A DNA stretch of 64,000 bases from Molossus alvarezi (Eukaryota; Chordata; Mammalia; Chiroptera; Molossidae), in contig CM073899.1 in the NCBI GenBank assembly GCA_037176705.1, positions 3,658,001-3,722,000 on the forward strand, in the 5' to 3' direction. This document shows positions 22,450-34,559 of the stretch, piece by piece. The translations under genes and the position numbers were made by a program. The notes beneath the pieces are model-generated. The model worked only from the letters and a program-made list of their open reading frames with translations, did not search any database and had not been told where the DNA came from. Every line of letters begins with the position of its first letter. The first letter of the stretch is position 1.

Positions 22450-22645
22450 ATGAGAGTCTGGGCTTTGCATCCATCTTCGTGAATTTCCAGAACTTTGTGG
22501 ACTTGGACACGTTACTGAACTTTTAAAATTGTTTCCAACCCTGTGAAAGTGAGATGATTATATCTACTTCTTCAGATTGCTGTAGGATTTAGATGAAATA
22601 ATGTGTTTAATGCCGAGGGCAAAAGAAGGAGCTTAATCGATGTTC
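22450..22645 (+). repeat. MIR element
   Basis: Long MIR match in order: tgtggacttggacacgttac, then gtgaaagtgagatgattata, then aggatttagatgaaataatg. Ancient SINE, plus strand. Confidence 0.75.
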
Positions 22646-23558
22646 TGTCCGCCTCCTTTGGACAGACTGCGTCTCCGGGACTTGTGCAGTCAAGTCTCCG
22701 CCTGGAGAGTGAAGACCATCTCTTAGCTGCCTTGGTTTCTCTGTTCGTTTGGTGAACACAATGTTTGCTTAAGGTACATCGCACGTGCTTTTCAAATAAC
22801 GTGTGTGGTGTCCCAATAACTATATACACAAATGAATCATTATAAAGCCAGTGTTTATTAAAATATATTTCATTTTCAAAATGTAATGGAATCTACAGAC
22901 ACCCTGTCTACATTTTTGGGGGGACCCAGAGGGAGGGCTGTGGGGTGCATTTTCACTTGGGGGCGCTGGCAGGACTTGCCTGTAGGTGTCCCAGGAGCTC
23001 CGGACACAATCCCACAGGCACCCAGTGATGATTGTGCTGAGGCCTCCCTCACCCCCTGGAGGGAGGTTCCCTGTCCTGAGGACTATGTGGGAGCAGGGCC
23101 CCTCATATACATGTTAGTGCACAGAGTATACTAACATGTGCAGTTACATAGCTGCCTTTCTATAAACACTACTGCTAGAAAGTATCTTTTATTACCGTTT
23201 CAGAATATAAAAGGCACAAGGAAGACAAAATACTAAGAAACTGGTGTTGCGGCAGGGGCGAAGCGGAAGGAGCTCGCGTCCTCTCCAGGAGGCCGGCAGC
23301 CACGCCCTCGGGCAGCTTTCCAGTTGCTTCCCCCGTCCTTTCCTTGCCCCCTTTCTCGCTGTCGGTGTGTAATCAAAGAGATTTTTGTGACTGTCTTCCA
23401 GCTTTTTTCTGTGGAGTCTGATTTGTGGCTCAACCACTGGGAGCAAAGGAAGTCGACTTTCCTAGGGTTGGAGATAGCTGTGAGGGAGTGACAGCCTCAG
23501 GCGGGCCTGTGCAGCTGCAGCCTGGGACGCAGCGCTCCGGAGCCGGCACTGCGTGCGC
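22646..23558. other. Intergenic, nothing recognised
   Basis: AT-rich then GC-rich single-copy sequence; no exon or repeat assigned. Confidence 0.5.
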
Positions 23559-23755
23559 CCTGGGCTCCGTGCGTTATTCCCTGTGCCCAGAGCTGCGTGC
23601 GCCCTCGGCTCCGTGCGTTATCCCCTGTGGCCAGAGCTGCGTGCGTCCTCGGCTCCGTGCGTTATCCCCTGTGCCCAGAGCTGCTGTCCCCCCCACCCCC
23701 GGCTCCGTGCATTATTCCCTGTCCCCAGAGCTACATGCATTATTTCCTGATCCCC
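23559..23755 (+). repeat. 44-bp minisatellite, about 4 copies
   Basis: Unit begins ggctccgtgcgttatcccct and continues gtgcccagagctgcgtgcgc. Copies start near 23563, 23607, 23651 and 23700; the last two are diverged and one has a C-rich insertion. Confidence 0.88.
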
Positions 23756-24244
23756 GAGAGTCTATCACCATGGTGTGTGGACACTTGTGATAGTGTTAGC
23801 ATTCTGGGCGACAGGAAATGCTGGAGCTGAATCAGCCCACTGCCAAGTCTTGCAAATCAGTTTGAAATCAAGACTCTTAAGGACCCTGGGAGTGGAGATG
23901 CCAGCTGATTCCTCCTGAGAGCACAGTGGCAGGCTTGGAGGGTCTCTTACCCAGGCTCTGCCAGCTCTCAGCTAGAATGTGGCCTTCTGGGGGCACTTTC
24001 CCTCGCTGCTTCTGGGCTTCCCGACACATGAGGCAATGTTTGCAAAAGGCAACACCTCATCAGCTCTCAGCTTCAGGTGAGAGGAAGCTCAGTGTATGTC
24101 AGGCTAATTAGTGAGGGCTGCTGCCCACTGGAGCTGCCACGGGACCAGCAGACACTACCCTGCGCAGGCCATGCCATTCTCATCGGCCACGAGCAAAAGT
24201 AGACCTAATCTCTGCAAGCAGTGTAAGCCCTGATCCTTCACTAG
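23756..24244. other. Intergenic, nothing recognised
   Basis: Single-copy sequence up to the target site of the first full-length L1. Confidence 0.5.
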
Positions 24245-26245
24245 CTGGATGTGACATTTTATTTTTATTGATTTATTGATTTATTTTTATTTTGCTTCAG
24301 CCAAATTTTATTTTTTATTTTTATCTTTTTTTTTAATTAATTTGTTTTTGTTACAGATGTTACTCTTACAGATGTTACTGTTATTTTTCCCCCATTGACA
24401 CCCTCCTCCCCTTCCCCTCATCTCATCCCCAGCTTTGTTATGTTCATTGGTTATGCATACATGCATATAAGTTCTGTGGTTTATCTCTTCCCCCCAACCC
24501 TCCCTCCTTGTAAGCTTATACCCCACCTCCATGTCTCTGGGTTAATTTTGTTCATGTTTGTTTAGTTTATTATATTCCACAAATAAGTGGGATCATGTGA
24601 TATTTGTCTTGCTCTGCTTGGCTTGTTTTGCTTAGCATAATACTCGCCCATCCTTCCATGCCATCTCAGACGATAAGAGATCTTTCTTTCTTACAGCTGC
24701 ATAGTACTCCATTGTGTATATGTACCACAGCTTTTTAATCCACTCATCTACTGATGAAACTTGGGTTGTTTCCAGATCTTAGCTATTATAAATAGTGCTG
24801 CTATGAACATGGGGGTACATATATTCTTCCTGATTGGTGTTTCAGGCTTCTTAGGGTATATTCCTAGCAGTGGAATCACTGGGTCAAATGACAGTTCCAT
24901 TTTTAACTTTTTGAGGTAACACCATAGTGTTTCCACAGTGGCTGCACCAGTCTGCATTCCCACCAGCAGTGTACTAGAGTGCCCTTCTCCACACCCTCCC
25001 CAACACTTGTTGTTTGATGATTTGTTGATGGCGACCATTCTGACAGGTGTGAGGTGATACCTCATAGTTGTTTTAATTTGCATCTCTCTGATGATTAGTG
25101 ATGTTGAGCATTTCTTCATATGTCTCTTGGCCATTTGTATGTCCTGTTTGGATAGGTGTCTATTTAGGTCCTCTGCCAATTTTTTAATTGGGTTCTTTGT
25201 CTTCCTTTTGTTAAGTTGTATGAGCACTCTATATATTTTGGAAATTAACCCCTTATCTGATGCATCATTGGCGATTATGGTCTCCCATACAGGGGGATCC
25301 CTTTTCGTTTTGATGGTTGTTTCTTTTGCTGTGCAGAAGTTTTTAGTTTGATATAGTCCTGTGTGTTCATTTTTTCCTTTGTTTCTGTTGCCTTAGGTGA
25401 TGTATCAGTGAAAATTCTGCTGCATATGATGTTTGAAATTTTGTTGTCTACATTTTCCTCTAGAATTTTTATGGATTCACGAGTTACATTTAAGTCTTTT
25501 ATGCATTTTGAGTTTATCCTCATGTATGGTGTAAGTTGGTGTTCTAGCTTCATTTTTTTGCAAGTAGCTGTCCAATTTTCCCAACACCATTGATTGATGA
25601 GACTGTCTTGACTCTGCTGTATACTCTTGCCACCTTTGTCAAATATTAATTGAGCATATTGTCTTGGGTCCATTTCTAGGTTCTCTATTCTGTTCCATTG
25701 ATCTATATGCCTGTTCTTGTGCCAGTACCAGGCTGTTCTGATTACAGTGGCATTGTAGTATAACCTGAAATCTGATAATGTTATCCCTCCTACTTTGTTC
25801 TTCTTTTTCAAGATTGCTGTGGCTATTCAGGGTCTTTTTTGGTTCCATATAAATTTTTGGAGAGTTTGTTCTAGTTCTGTGAAATATGCCGTTGGTATTT
25901 TGATGGGGATTGCATTGAATCTATAGATTGTTTGGGTAATATGGACATTTTAATGATGTTAATTCTTCCAATCCATGAACAAGGTATGTGCTTCCACTTT
26001 TTTATATCTTCCTCTATTTCTTTTTTCAATGACCTGTAGTTTTCTGTGAAGAGGTCCTTTACTTCTTTAGTTAAGTTTATTCCTTGGTATCTTAATTTTT
26101 TTGCTGTGATGGCAAATGGGATTGTCTTTTTAGTGTCTCTTTCTGTGATTTCATCATTGGTGTATAAGAATGCTGTCGATTTATTGACATTAATTTTGTA
26201 TCCTGTTAATTTGCCAAATTCATTTATTAAGTCTAGTAGATTTTT

Positions 26246-26502
26246 TTTTTTTATCCTCACCCGAGGACATTTTTCCATTTTTTTTTTTTTTGTTCAGGTA
26301 GAGTGGGGTGGGGAGAGAGGTACAGAGAAAGAGAGAGAAACATCGATGTGAAAGGGACACATCGAGTGGCTGCCACCCACACAACCGACCAGGGCCGAGG
26401 ACAAACTGCAACCGATGTACGCGCCCTTAGCGGGAACTGACCCCGGGTCTCTCAGGACTGCAGGCCGACGCTCTAACCGCTGAGCCAAACCGGCCAGGGC
26501 TA
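26246..26502 (-). mobile_element. Ves-type SINE inside L1-A ORF2
   Basis: Minus-strand gtgaggat-tail copy with perfect 15-bp TSD gtctagtagattttt at 26231-26245 and 26503-26517. Younger than L1-A. Confidence 0.93.
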
Positions 26503-29500
26503 GTCTAGTAGATTTTTGATGGAGTCTTTAGGGTTTTCTATGTACAATATCGTGTCATCTGCAAATAATGACAGTTTCACTTCTTCCTTTCCAATTTGGA
26601 TCTCCTTTATTTTTCGTTCATGTCTAATTGCTGTGGCTAAGACTTCCAGTACTATGTTAAATAAGACTAGTGAAAGTGGGCATCCCTGTCTTGTTCCCAT
26701 TCTTAAGGGGAATGCTGTTAGTTTTTGCCCATTGAGTATGATGTTGGCTATAGGTTTTTCATATATGGCCTTTATTATGTTGAGATATGATACTTCTATT
26801 CCCACATTGCTGAGCGTTTCTATCAAAAATAGTTGCTGGATTTTGTTGAATGCTTTTTCAGCATCTATTGATATGATCATGTGGTGTTTATCTTTCCTTT
26901 TGTTTATGTGGTATATCACACTTATTAATTTGTAAATATTGTACCATCCTTGCATGCCTGGGATGAAACCCACTTGGTCATGATGAATAATTTTTTTTGA
27001 TGTTTTGCTGGATCTGATTTGCTAATATTTTGTTAAGGATTTTGGAATCGGTGTTCATCAGGGATATTGGCCTGTAGTTTTCTTTCTTTGTAGTGTCTGT
27101 ATCCGGTTTTGAAATTAGGATTATGCTGGCCTCATAAAATGAGTTTGGAAGTGTTCCATCTTCTTGGATTTTTTGGAATAGTTTGAGGAGAATGGGTGTT
27201 AGATCTTCTTTGAATGTTCAGTAAAACTCCCCTGTGAAGCCATCTGGGCCTAGGCTTTTGTTTGCTGGGAGTTTCTTGATTACATCTTCAATTCCTTAGT
27301 TGTTATTGATCTGTTCAAGTTTTCTATCTCTTTCTGGTTCAGTTTTGGGAGGGTGTGTGTTTCTAGAAATTTGTTCATTTCTCCTAGATTGTCCAACTTG
27401 TTAGCATATAAGTGTTCATAGTATGTTTCGATGATCCTTTGTATTTCTGTGGTGTCAGTTGTTACTTCTCCTCTTTCATTTCTGATTTTGTTTATTTGGT
27501 TTCTCTATTTCTATTTCTTGGTGAGTCTGGCTAAAGGTCCATCGATCTTGTTTATTTTTTCAAAGAACCAGCTTTTTGTTTCATTGATCTTTTGAATTGT
27601 TTCTTAGGCTCTATGTCATTTATTTCTGCTCCAACCTTTACTATTTCCTTCCTCCTACTAGGTCTGGGTTTTTCTTTTTGTTTACTTTCTAGTTCTTTGC
27701 ATTGTAGGGTTAGAAATTCAATTAGGAATTTTTCTTGTTTCTTGAGGTAGGCTTGTAGTGCTATGAACTTCCCTCTCAGGACTGCTTTCGCTGAATCCCA
27801 TAGATTTTGTGTTGTTTTGTGTTCATTTTCATTGGTTTCCAGGAAGTTTTTAATTTCTTCCTTGCTCTCATTAGTAACCCATTTGTTGTTTAATAACATG
27901 CTATTTAGCCTCCAAGTGTTTGAATGTTTTTGTGTGTTTTTATTGTAATTAAGTTCTAGTTTCATGTCACTGTGATCTGAGAAGATGCTTGATATGATTT
28001 CAATTTTCTTGAATTTGTAGAGACTTGCTTTGTGTCCTAACATGTGGTCTATCTTTGAGAATGACCCATGTGCACTCACTTGAGAAGAATGTATATTCTG
28101 CAGATTTGGGGTGAAATATTCTGTAAATATCAATTAAGTCCAACTGATTTAGTTTGCCTTGTAAGGACTCTATATCTTTGTTAATTTTTTGTCTAGAATA
28201 TCTATCCAGTGGTGTCAGTGGTGTGTTAAAGTCACCCACTGTGATCACATTGCTATTGATCTCTCCCTTGAAGTCTTCCAGAAGTTTTTAAATATATTTT
28301 GGTGCTCCCGTATTTGGTACATATATGTTTACCAGGGTTATATCCTCTTGTTGGATTGATCCTTTTAATATTATGTAGTGACCTTCTCTGTCTCTTATTA
28401 TGGCCCTTGTTTGAAGTCTATCTTGTCAGATATGAGTATTGCTATACCAGCTTTTTTTTTTTTTGCTTGGAAAATTTTTTTCCATCCCTTCACTTTCATC
28501 CTGTGTGAGTCTTTTGTTGTGAGGTGGGTCTCTTGTAGACAGCATATATATGGGTTGTGTTTTCTTATCCAATCAGCTACCCTATGCCTTTTGATTGGAG
28601 CATTTAAGCCATTTACATTTAAGGTAATTATTGATAGATAGTTATTAATTGTCATTTTAATTTTATATCTGTGCTCCCCTATCTCTCTCTCTCTCTCTCT
28701 CTTTCTGTGTGTGTGTATTTTTTCTTCTTCTTCTTACAACAGTCCCTTCAGCATTTCTTGCAGTGTTGGTTTGGTGGTGGTGAATTCCTTGGCTTTTTTT
28801 TTTTTTAAAATCCATGAAGCTCTTTATTTCTCCTTCAATTTTGAATGATAGGCTTGCTGAATAGAGTAGTTTTGGATTCAGACCCTTGCTTTGCATTACT
28901 TTGTATGCTTCATGCCACTCCCTTCTGCCCTGCATCATTTATATTGAGAAATCAGCTGACAGTCTAATGGGAGCTCCCTTGTAGGTAACTTTCTGTCTCT
29001 CTTGCTTTCTTTAAGATTGTTTCTTTGTCTTTAATGTTTGCCATTTTTATTATGATGTATCTAGCTGTAGGTCTTCTGGGGTGCATCTTGTTTGGGACTC
29101 TCTGTGTTTCCTGGACTTGTGTGACTTTTTTCTTCACCAGTTTAGGGAAGTTTTCTGTCATTATTTCTTCAAACAGTTTCTCTATTCCTTTCTCTGATTC
29201 TTCTCCTTCTGGTATCCCTATAATAAGAATGTTGTTACATTTTGTATTGTCCCACAGCTCCCTTAAACTTTCCTCCTGCTTTTAAATTTTTTCCATTTGA
29301 TGCTCTATTTGAGTGTTTTTCTCTACCTTGTCTTCTAAGTTGCTGATTTAGTCTTCAGTTTCTTCTAATCTACTATTAAACACTTCTAAGGTATTTTTCA
29401 TATCAGCTATATAATTCTGTATTTCCTCTTGATTTTTATGCATAGTTTCTACCTCTTTTTTCAAGCTGAAGTAGTTCCCAGTGAGCTCTTCATAATTCTT

Positions 29501-29837
29501 ATTAAGTTGCTTGTAGTTCTCATCAAATTGTTTGAGCACCCTTAAAATCATTGCTTTGAATTCTTTATCTGACAAGTTGCTGTCTTTCATTTCCTATAGT
29601 TACTTTTCTGGTGATTCCTCTTTTTCTTTACTTTGGGTGTTGTTTCTTTGTCTCTCCATTTTAGCTGTCTGGTAGCTCTGTACCTGCTGAGGGATGTTTG
29701 AATGTGTATGTAGCTCAATGTGTATCAAATAAGGCCACTGTGCCTCCCAGACTGTTTTGTTGTGTGTCGCCTCTTGCCTGCTGTGTATCCTGGAGGACTG
29801 ACTACTGGGGGCTGGTATTGGTGTGTCTTGGTAGGTT

Positions 29838-30235
29838 TTGCTACTGGATCACGTGGGCCCCTCTGGAGCTGTGTTCCCAGCTGGTCACTGGTGCCACCTG
29901 TAGCTGTATAGCTCAGGCCCTGTTTGAGCCACGCTCCCTGCTCATACCATGGGCAGCTGAATCGGACAGTCTCTTTGGAGACTCAGCTTTACATCTATCT
30001 TGTGGTTATCTGGGTCACACAAGCCTTTCTGGTGCCCCAGTACCCTGCAGGTCCCACAGGCAGGCAGCTGGATTGCACAGTCCTTCTCAGGCTCCAGCTT
30101 CCCACCGCTCTTGTGGGCTGCTGGGTCGCACAGGCCTCTGTGGAGCCCCAGGTCCCACTGCTGACTGCTGGGGACTGCTGCTGCCCCATGGGGCTCAACT
30201 CCTGCTCAGCCTTTGCTGTAGTTTTTGGGGATGGA
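29838..30235 (-). repeat. Degenerate ~110-bp tandem units in L1-A 5' UTR
   Basis: Successive segments near 29845, 29890, 30002 and 30112 share ctgggtcacacaagcc-like and cagctggattgcacagtc-like blocks at about 110-base spacing (for example 29955 and 30066). About three diverged copies. Confidence 0.6.
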
Positions 30236-30865
30236 TCTCAGCTGCTGGTCTGTGCTTCTGTTGCCTGGGGATGGATGTCTGCTCCCCAGCCTCTGTTGCT
30301 GGGGGTATATCTCCACTCTGATCAGGCTGCTACTATGGGGTATGGTGCTGGGCTCCAGGCTGTCTGAGGCATCTGTGACCGGCACCTTGGCAGCTCCACT
30401 ACTGTGCACTGGTCTGTGTTGACACAGAGTGTCCACTGGTCCGATGGTGCCAAGTGCACTGGTGGGCTCAGGTTGCTGGGCCCTGGCTGCTCCCACTGCC
30501 TCCTCCCAGGGAAGCCCCAGGATCTTCCAAAATGGTGGGACCTCCCTGAGGCGCAGGGAGAAGCGCCCTGAAGGGCTGCTCACTGCGGTAGCCGGCTGCT
30601 CTGTCCACAGCGCAGGGACCTTCTGCTCCGTGGCTCTGCACTGCTCGGGTTTGGTCGCCCACCTTCACGTCCACTCACACTCTCTCACACACTCACCCTC
30701 CCTCCATTTCTGCCTGCTGCCATCTTATTTCTGGATGTAGCATTTTAAACGTGAAGTGAGCAGTCATTTTCTGGAAGGGGAAAAATACTCTTTTCATTAA
30801 AATAGAACACTTAAAAAGAAAGAAAAACAGATTTAAATTGTGTTGATATGGTTGGTAGAAAAGAT

Positions 30866-31083
30866 TGTTGTGGTCCGGCAGGTGTGGCTCAGTGGTCGAG
30901 CATCGACCCTGCACCAAGAGGTCTCCGGTTTGATTCCCGGTCAGGGCACATGTCCAGGTTATCGGCCAAATCCCCAGTGGGGGGTATGCAGGAGGCAGCC
31001 AGTTGATGTTCTCTCTCATTGATGTTTCTATCTCTCTCTCCCTCTCACTTTCTCTCTCTCTCTAAAATCAATAAAAAGGAAAA
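30866..31083 (+). mobile_element. Ves-type SINE
   Basis: Plus-strand full copy; agaaaagat on both sides (30857 and 31084) suggests the TSD. Confidence 0.9.
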
Positions 31084-31091
31084 AGAAAAGA

Positions 31092-32299
31092 TCACTGTGT
31101 ATCTGTCTACCACTGTTTCTGCTAAATCTGATGTCTCCCAGGGCTCTGAAATCTGTCTGCACCAACGCCTCCACTGTGTGAGTGCAGGAGCCCAGTCATC
31201 GACCCCAGGACGGAGCACCTGCCAGCGGAGTTCATGCACCTTCTGTTCTTCTTTAAGTGGTGCTTTGGTTAAGACTCTTATTTTCCAGCGGAAGAAACTG
31301 ACTGTAGCTAACCCGAGTGACATAGCAGAGTGTGTCTGAGGGGCTGCTCGAAAATTCAAAGGAAGGGCAGGACGCAGAATGTGAAGAGGACAGAAATCAG
31401 AGCAGGTCTGGGAAACAGCAGAGCCGGCGACCCTTCTCCGAGACACTGCGGGCAGCTGACTCAGCCGAGAACCTTCGTTTCCATGTCTCAGTTCACTTTC
31501 AGTATCTGGGAGGGAATATCCTATGGGCCTGGCCACACTTAGCATCTCTGGCCCTGGATCAGCGGCCAGTGCCGAGGAGCGGGTGGGAGGGCAGGGAGGG
31601 CCATGCGGTCTCGGCCACGAGAGTCACGGTGACTGAGCCCCACTCAGAACTGCTTGCACTGCTCCTGGGGAGCTTGTCCTCGGCCGCCGGACTCTCGTAG
31701 CTGCACGAGGATCACTGGTTTCCCTACATTTTTGGTATTTTTACACTAATGAGTAATTTCCAGGCTTTATTACGTACCTGTGGTGTGCCAGGGAGAAGAC
31801 AGAACTGCAGTATGGAGAGCTCTCTCTCGGACAGAGGCAGCCCTGGCGGTGGTGGGCCCTGACCATGACCCGGACCCGGGCTGCGCCCACGGAGGGAGTC
31901 CCTGGCTCTGGAGGAGAGTGTCCATCTCCCCCCGAGAGCGCAGGCAAAGCCGTCCTGAGGGACGATGTCCACGGGGCTCAAAGGCAGCTCGGGACTCGGT
32001 GTGTAACAGGGCAGAGCGCACCCCACAGAAGTGCACATGGGCGGAAGAGAGGCCTGGGGCTCACCTGGAGCCATTGTGAAGTGCTCTGATCTGAAGACAT
32101 CCATGGAAACGAGTCTGGAGAGAGGCGATTCCAGAAGTTTCTATTAGGCAACATGAAGTGAGTGGAGGACACTTTAGTCAGTAAAGAGGTTCCAATGAGG
32201 GGACGTGACATGCTCAAGGTTGTCAGCAGCAACGGGAGAAGAGGGAATCACAGCAGCTCGGGGCAGCTGAGAAACCCCGCAGCTTCAGGGGGCTGTAGC
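31092..32299. other. Intergenic, nothing recognised
   Basis: GC-rich single-copy sequence with overlapping chance frames. No exon or repeat family assigned. Confidence 0.5.
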
Positions 32300-32955
32300 T
32301 GGGGGTCTGCCCGTTACCGTCCACAGTGCACGGTTCCCACGCAGAGGAGATGCTGGGGGAGGCTGGGGGTCTGCCTGTTACTGTCCCCAGTGCGCGGTTC
32401 CCACTCAGAGGAGATGCTGGGGGAGGCTGGGGGTCTGCCCGTTACCGTCCCCAGTGCGCGGTTCCCACGCAGAGGAGATGCTGGGGGAGGCTGGGGGTCT
32501 GCCCGTTACCGTCCTCAGTGCGCGGTTCCCACGCAGAGGAGATGCTGGGGGAGGCTGGGGGTCTGCCCGTTACCATCCACAGTGCACGGTTCCCACGCAG
32601 AGGAGATGCTGGGGGAGGCTGGGGGTCTGCCCGTTACCATCCACAGTGCACGGTTCCCACGCAGAGGAGATGCTGGGGGGAGGCTTGGGGGTCTGCCCGT
32701 TACCATCCACAGTGCGCGGTTCCCACGCAGAGGAGATGCTGGGGGGAGGCTTGGGGGTCTGCCCGTTACCATCCACAGTGCGCGGTTCCCACGCAGAGGA
32801 GATGCTGGGGGGAGGCTGGGGGTCTGCCCGTTACCATCCACAGTGCACGGTTCCCACGCAGAGGAGATGCTGGGGGGAGGCTTGGGGGAGGCTGGGGGTC
32901 TGCCCGTTACCGTCCCCAGTGCGCGGTTCCCATTCAGAGGAGATGCTCGGGGTGG
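32300..32955 (+). repeat. 64-66-bp minisatellite, 10 copies
   Basis: Unit: gtctgcccgttaccgtccac, agtgcacggttcccacgcag, aggagatgctgggggaggct, gggg. Copies start near 32305, 32368, 32432, 32497, 32561, 32625, 32691, 32756, 32821 and 32898. Variant blocks are ordered: cgtccccagtgcg early, catccacagtgca in the middle, and an extra ggaggcttgggg motif late. The unit length is not a multiple of three and lacks stops, so all three plus frames and some minus frames stay open; this is not coding. Confidence 0.95.
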
Positions 32956-33480
32956 GGCGGAGGGGCAGGAGAAAGTTTGAAGATACCAAAGACTGTGAAC
33001 TTGAAGTGTGTCCCTGACAGCAATCCTGTGTCTGCTTGTCCCTCCTCGCCCCAGACCCCTCCTGTCCTGTGACCTCGATCCCTGGCCATGGCCATTTGGA
33101 ACAGAAGAAGCCAGCGGCCACCCTTTTGTGTCCCATGTGAGCCAGTCGGATCGGATGCTTCTGTGGGTTCAGAGTTTCGGGATGTAGAGACGGAGCTCAG
33201 AGCTGAGACCAATGGGGCACGTGGGAGCTGGAGCTGAGGAAGCCAGCCAGGGGTGTGAATAGGGCTCCGTCCCCCAGAGAGAAGCAGGAGGGAGGGGCCT
33301 CTGTGCCATCCTCAGTCATGCTCACCTGTGTGTTGTTCAGGAACCAGAGCTTCGGACCAGCTGACCATCGGCCTGAAAGAGTGCTTCTCTGAGATCGAAC
33401 CAGCCCACACAGCACCTCGGGCCAGCTGACAGGTCACCCTCACCATCAGAGAGAGAACTTTTCACAAAAATGCAAGCTGC
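32956..33480. other. Intergenic, nothing recognised
   Basis: Single-copy sequence between the minisatellite and a SINE cluster. Confidence 0.5.
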
Positions 33481-33483
33481 CCA

Positions 33484-33668
33484 GGCTGGTGTGGCTCAGT
33501 GGCTGTCGCCGGTTCGATTCCCGGTCAGGGCACGTGCCCAGGTTGTAGGCCCAGTCCCCAGTGGGGGGCATGCAGGAGGCTGCCAGTCCATGTTCTCTCT
33601 CATCAATGTTTCTCTCTCTCTCTCCCTCTCCCTTCCTCTCTTTCTAAAATCAATAAAGAAAAAAAAAA
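33484..33668 (+). mobile_element. Ves-type SINE with internal deletion
   Basis: Plus strand: the head runs directly from ggctcagtggctg to ccggttcgattcccggtcag, so about 25-30 bases between the boxes are missing. Confidence 0.85.
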
Positions 33669-33689
33669 TTTGTTTTAAGTTTGCCGGTT

Positions 33690-33766
33690 TTTCCAGGTCA
33701 GAGCACATGCCTGGGTTTCTGGCTCGATCCCCAGTAGGGGGTGTGCAGGAGGCAACCGATGGATGC

Positions 33767-33803
<37 letters not shown>

Positions 33804-33843
33804 CCCTTCCTCTCTCTCAAAAAATCAATTAAAAATCTTTTAA
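33690..33843 (+). mobile_element. 5'-truncated Ves-type SINE with (CT)n
   Basis: Lacks the head; starts near ccaggtcagagcacatgcct. Contains a pure CT run at 33769-33801. Confidence 0.8.
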
Positions 33844-33861
33844 GTAGAAATAAAAGAAATG

Positions 33862-34138
33862 AGCCCTGGCCTGTTTGGCTCAGAGGTTAGAGTGCTGGCC
33901 TGTGGACCAGAGAGTCCCGGGTTTGGTTCCCGCTAAAGGCACGCCACTCGGTTTTAGTTTGTCCCCAGCCCTGGTTGGTGTTGTGTGGGTGTCAACCACT
34001 CGATGTGTCCCCTCACATTGAAGTTTCTCTCTCTCTCTCTTCCCCCCTCTCTCCCTCCCACTCTATCTGAAGATAAATGCAAAAATGTCCTTGGGTAAGT
34101 ATTAAAATAATAATAATAAAAAAAATAAAAATTAAAAA
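33862..34138 (+). mobile_element. Ves-type SINE with TSD
   Basis: Plus-strand gtgaggat-tail subfamily, A-rich tail of aataataat units. Flanked by ataaaagaaatga at about 33849-33861 and 34139-34151. Confidence 0.9.
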
Positions 34139-34343
34139 AATAAAAGAAATGAAAGTACTTGGAAATCATTTTCACCACTAAGAAAGCAAGTTGGGAAAAA
34201 TAGTCACTCCCAAGATAAGAAAAATAACTACATTACAAGCAAATCCCTGAAGAACTTATCCTTTAGGTACGTTTCAGAAAAATGTTCTATTACACAGTTA
34301 GAGCCACAGATGCATTTGTCCATGTCTTATGCTAATTACAGTG

Positions 34344-34546
34344 TTTTGTTTTTTTTCTTAATCCTCACCCGAGGACCTGCTTAGAGAGAGAGACAGGGAC
34401 AGAGAGAAACATCAATCAGTTGCCTTCTATATGTGCCCAGACTGGGGATCAATCCCACAACCTAGGCATGTGCCCTGTCTGGAATCAAACCAGCGACCTT
34501 TCGGTGCACGGACGACACCCAGCCACCTGAGCCACCCGGCCAGGAG
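34344..34546 (-). mobile_element. Ves-type SINE
   Basis: Minus strand, flanked by gctaattacagtg (34331-34343) and gctcattacattg (34547-34559), two mismatches. Confidence 0.88.
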
Positions 34547-34559
34547 GCTCATTACATTG

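Larger units (their letters stand above)
24262..30730 (-). mobile_element. L1-A, full-length LINE-1, degraded
   Basis: Minus strand, about 6.2 kb without its SINE insertion. The 5' end starts aaataagatggcagcagg in sense. TSD ctggatgtgacatttta (24245-24261) and ctggatgtagcatttta (30731-30747), two mismatches. 5' UTR about 29640-30730, ORF1 remnants 28663-29590, ORF2 about 28655 down to 24750: endonuclease start near 28655 (LNVNGLN, CCLQETHL), reverse transcriptase FADD near 26557-26580. Several stops and frameshifts mean it cannot encode full proteins. It keeps the intact TGDFNTPL-type region that the other two L1 copies have lost. Confidence 0.93.

Noticed and set aside
32162..33072. Three overlapping long plus-strand frames with repeated peptides, plus minus-strand shadows
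   Set aside because: They are translations of the 64-bp minisatellite in all frames. A unit that is not a multiple of three and lacks stops keeps every frame open; no start context, splice structure or known domain.
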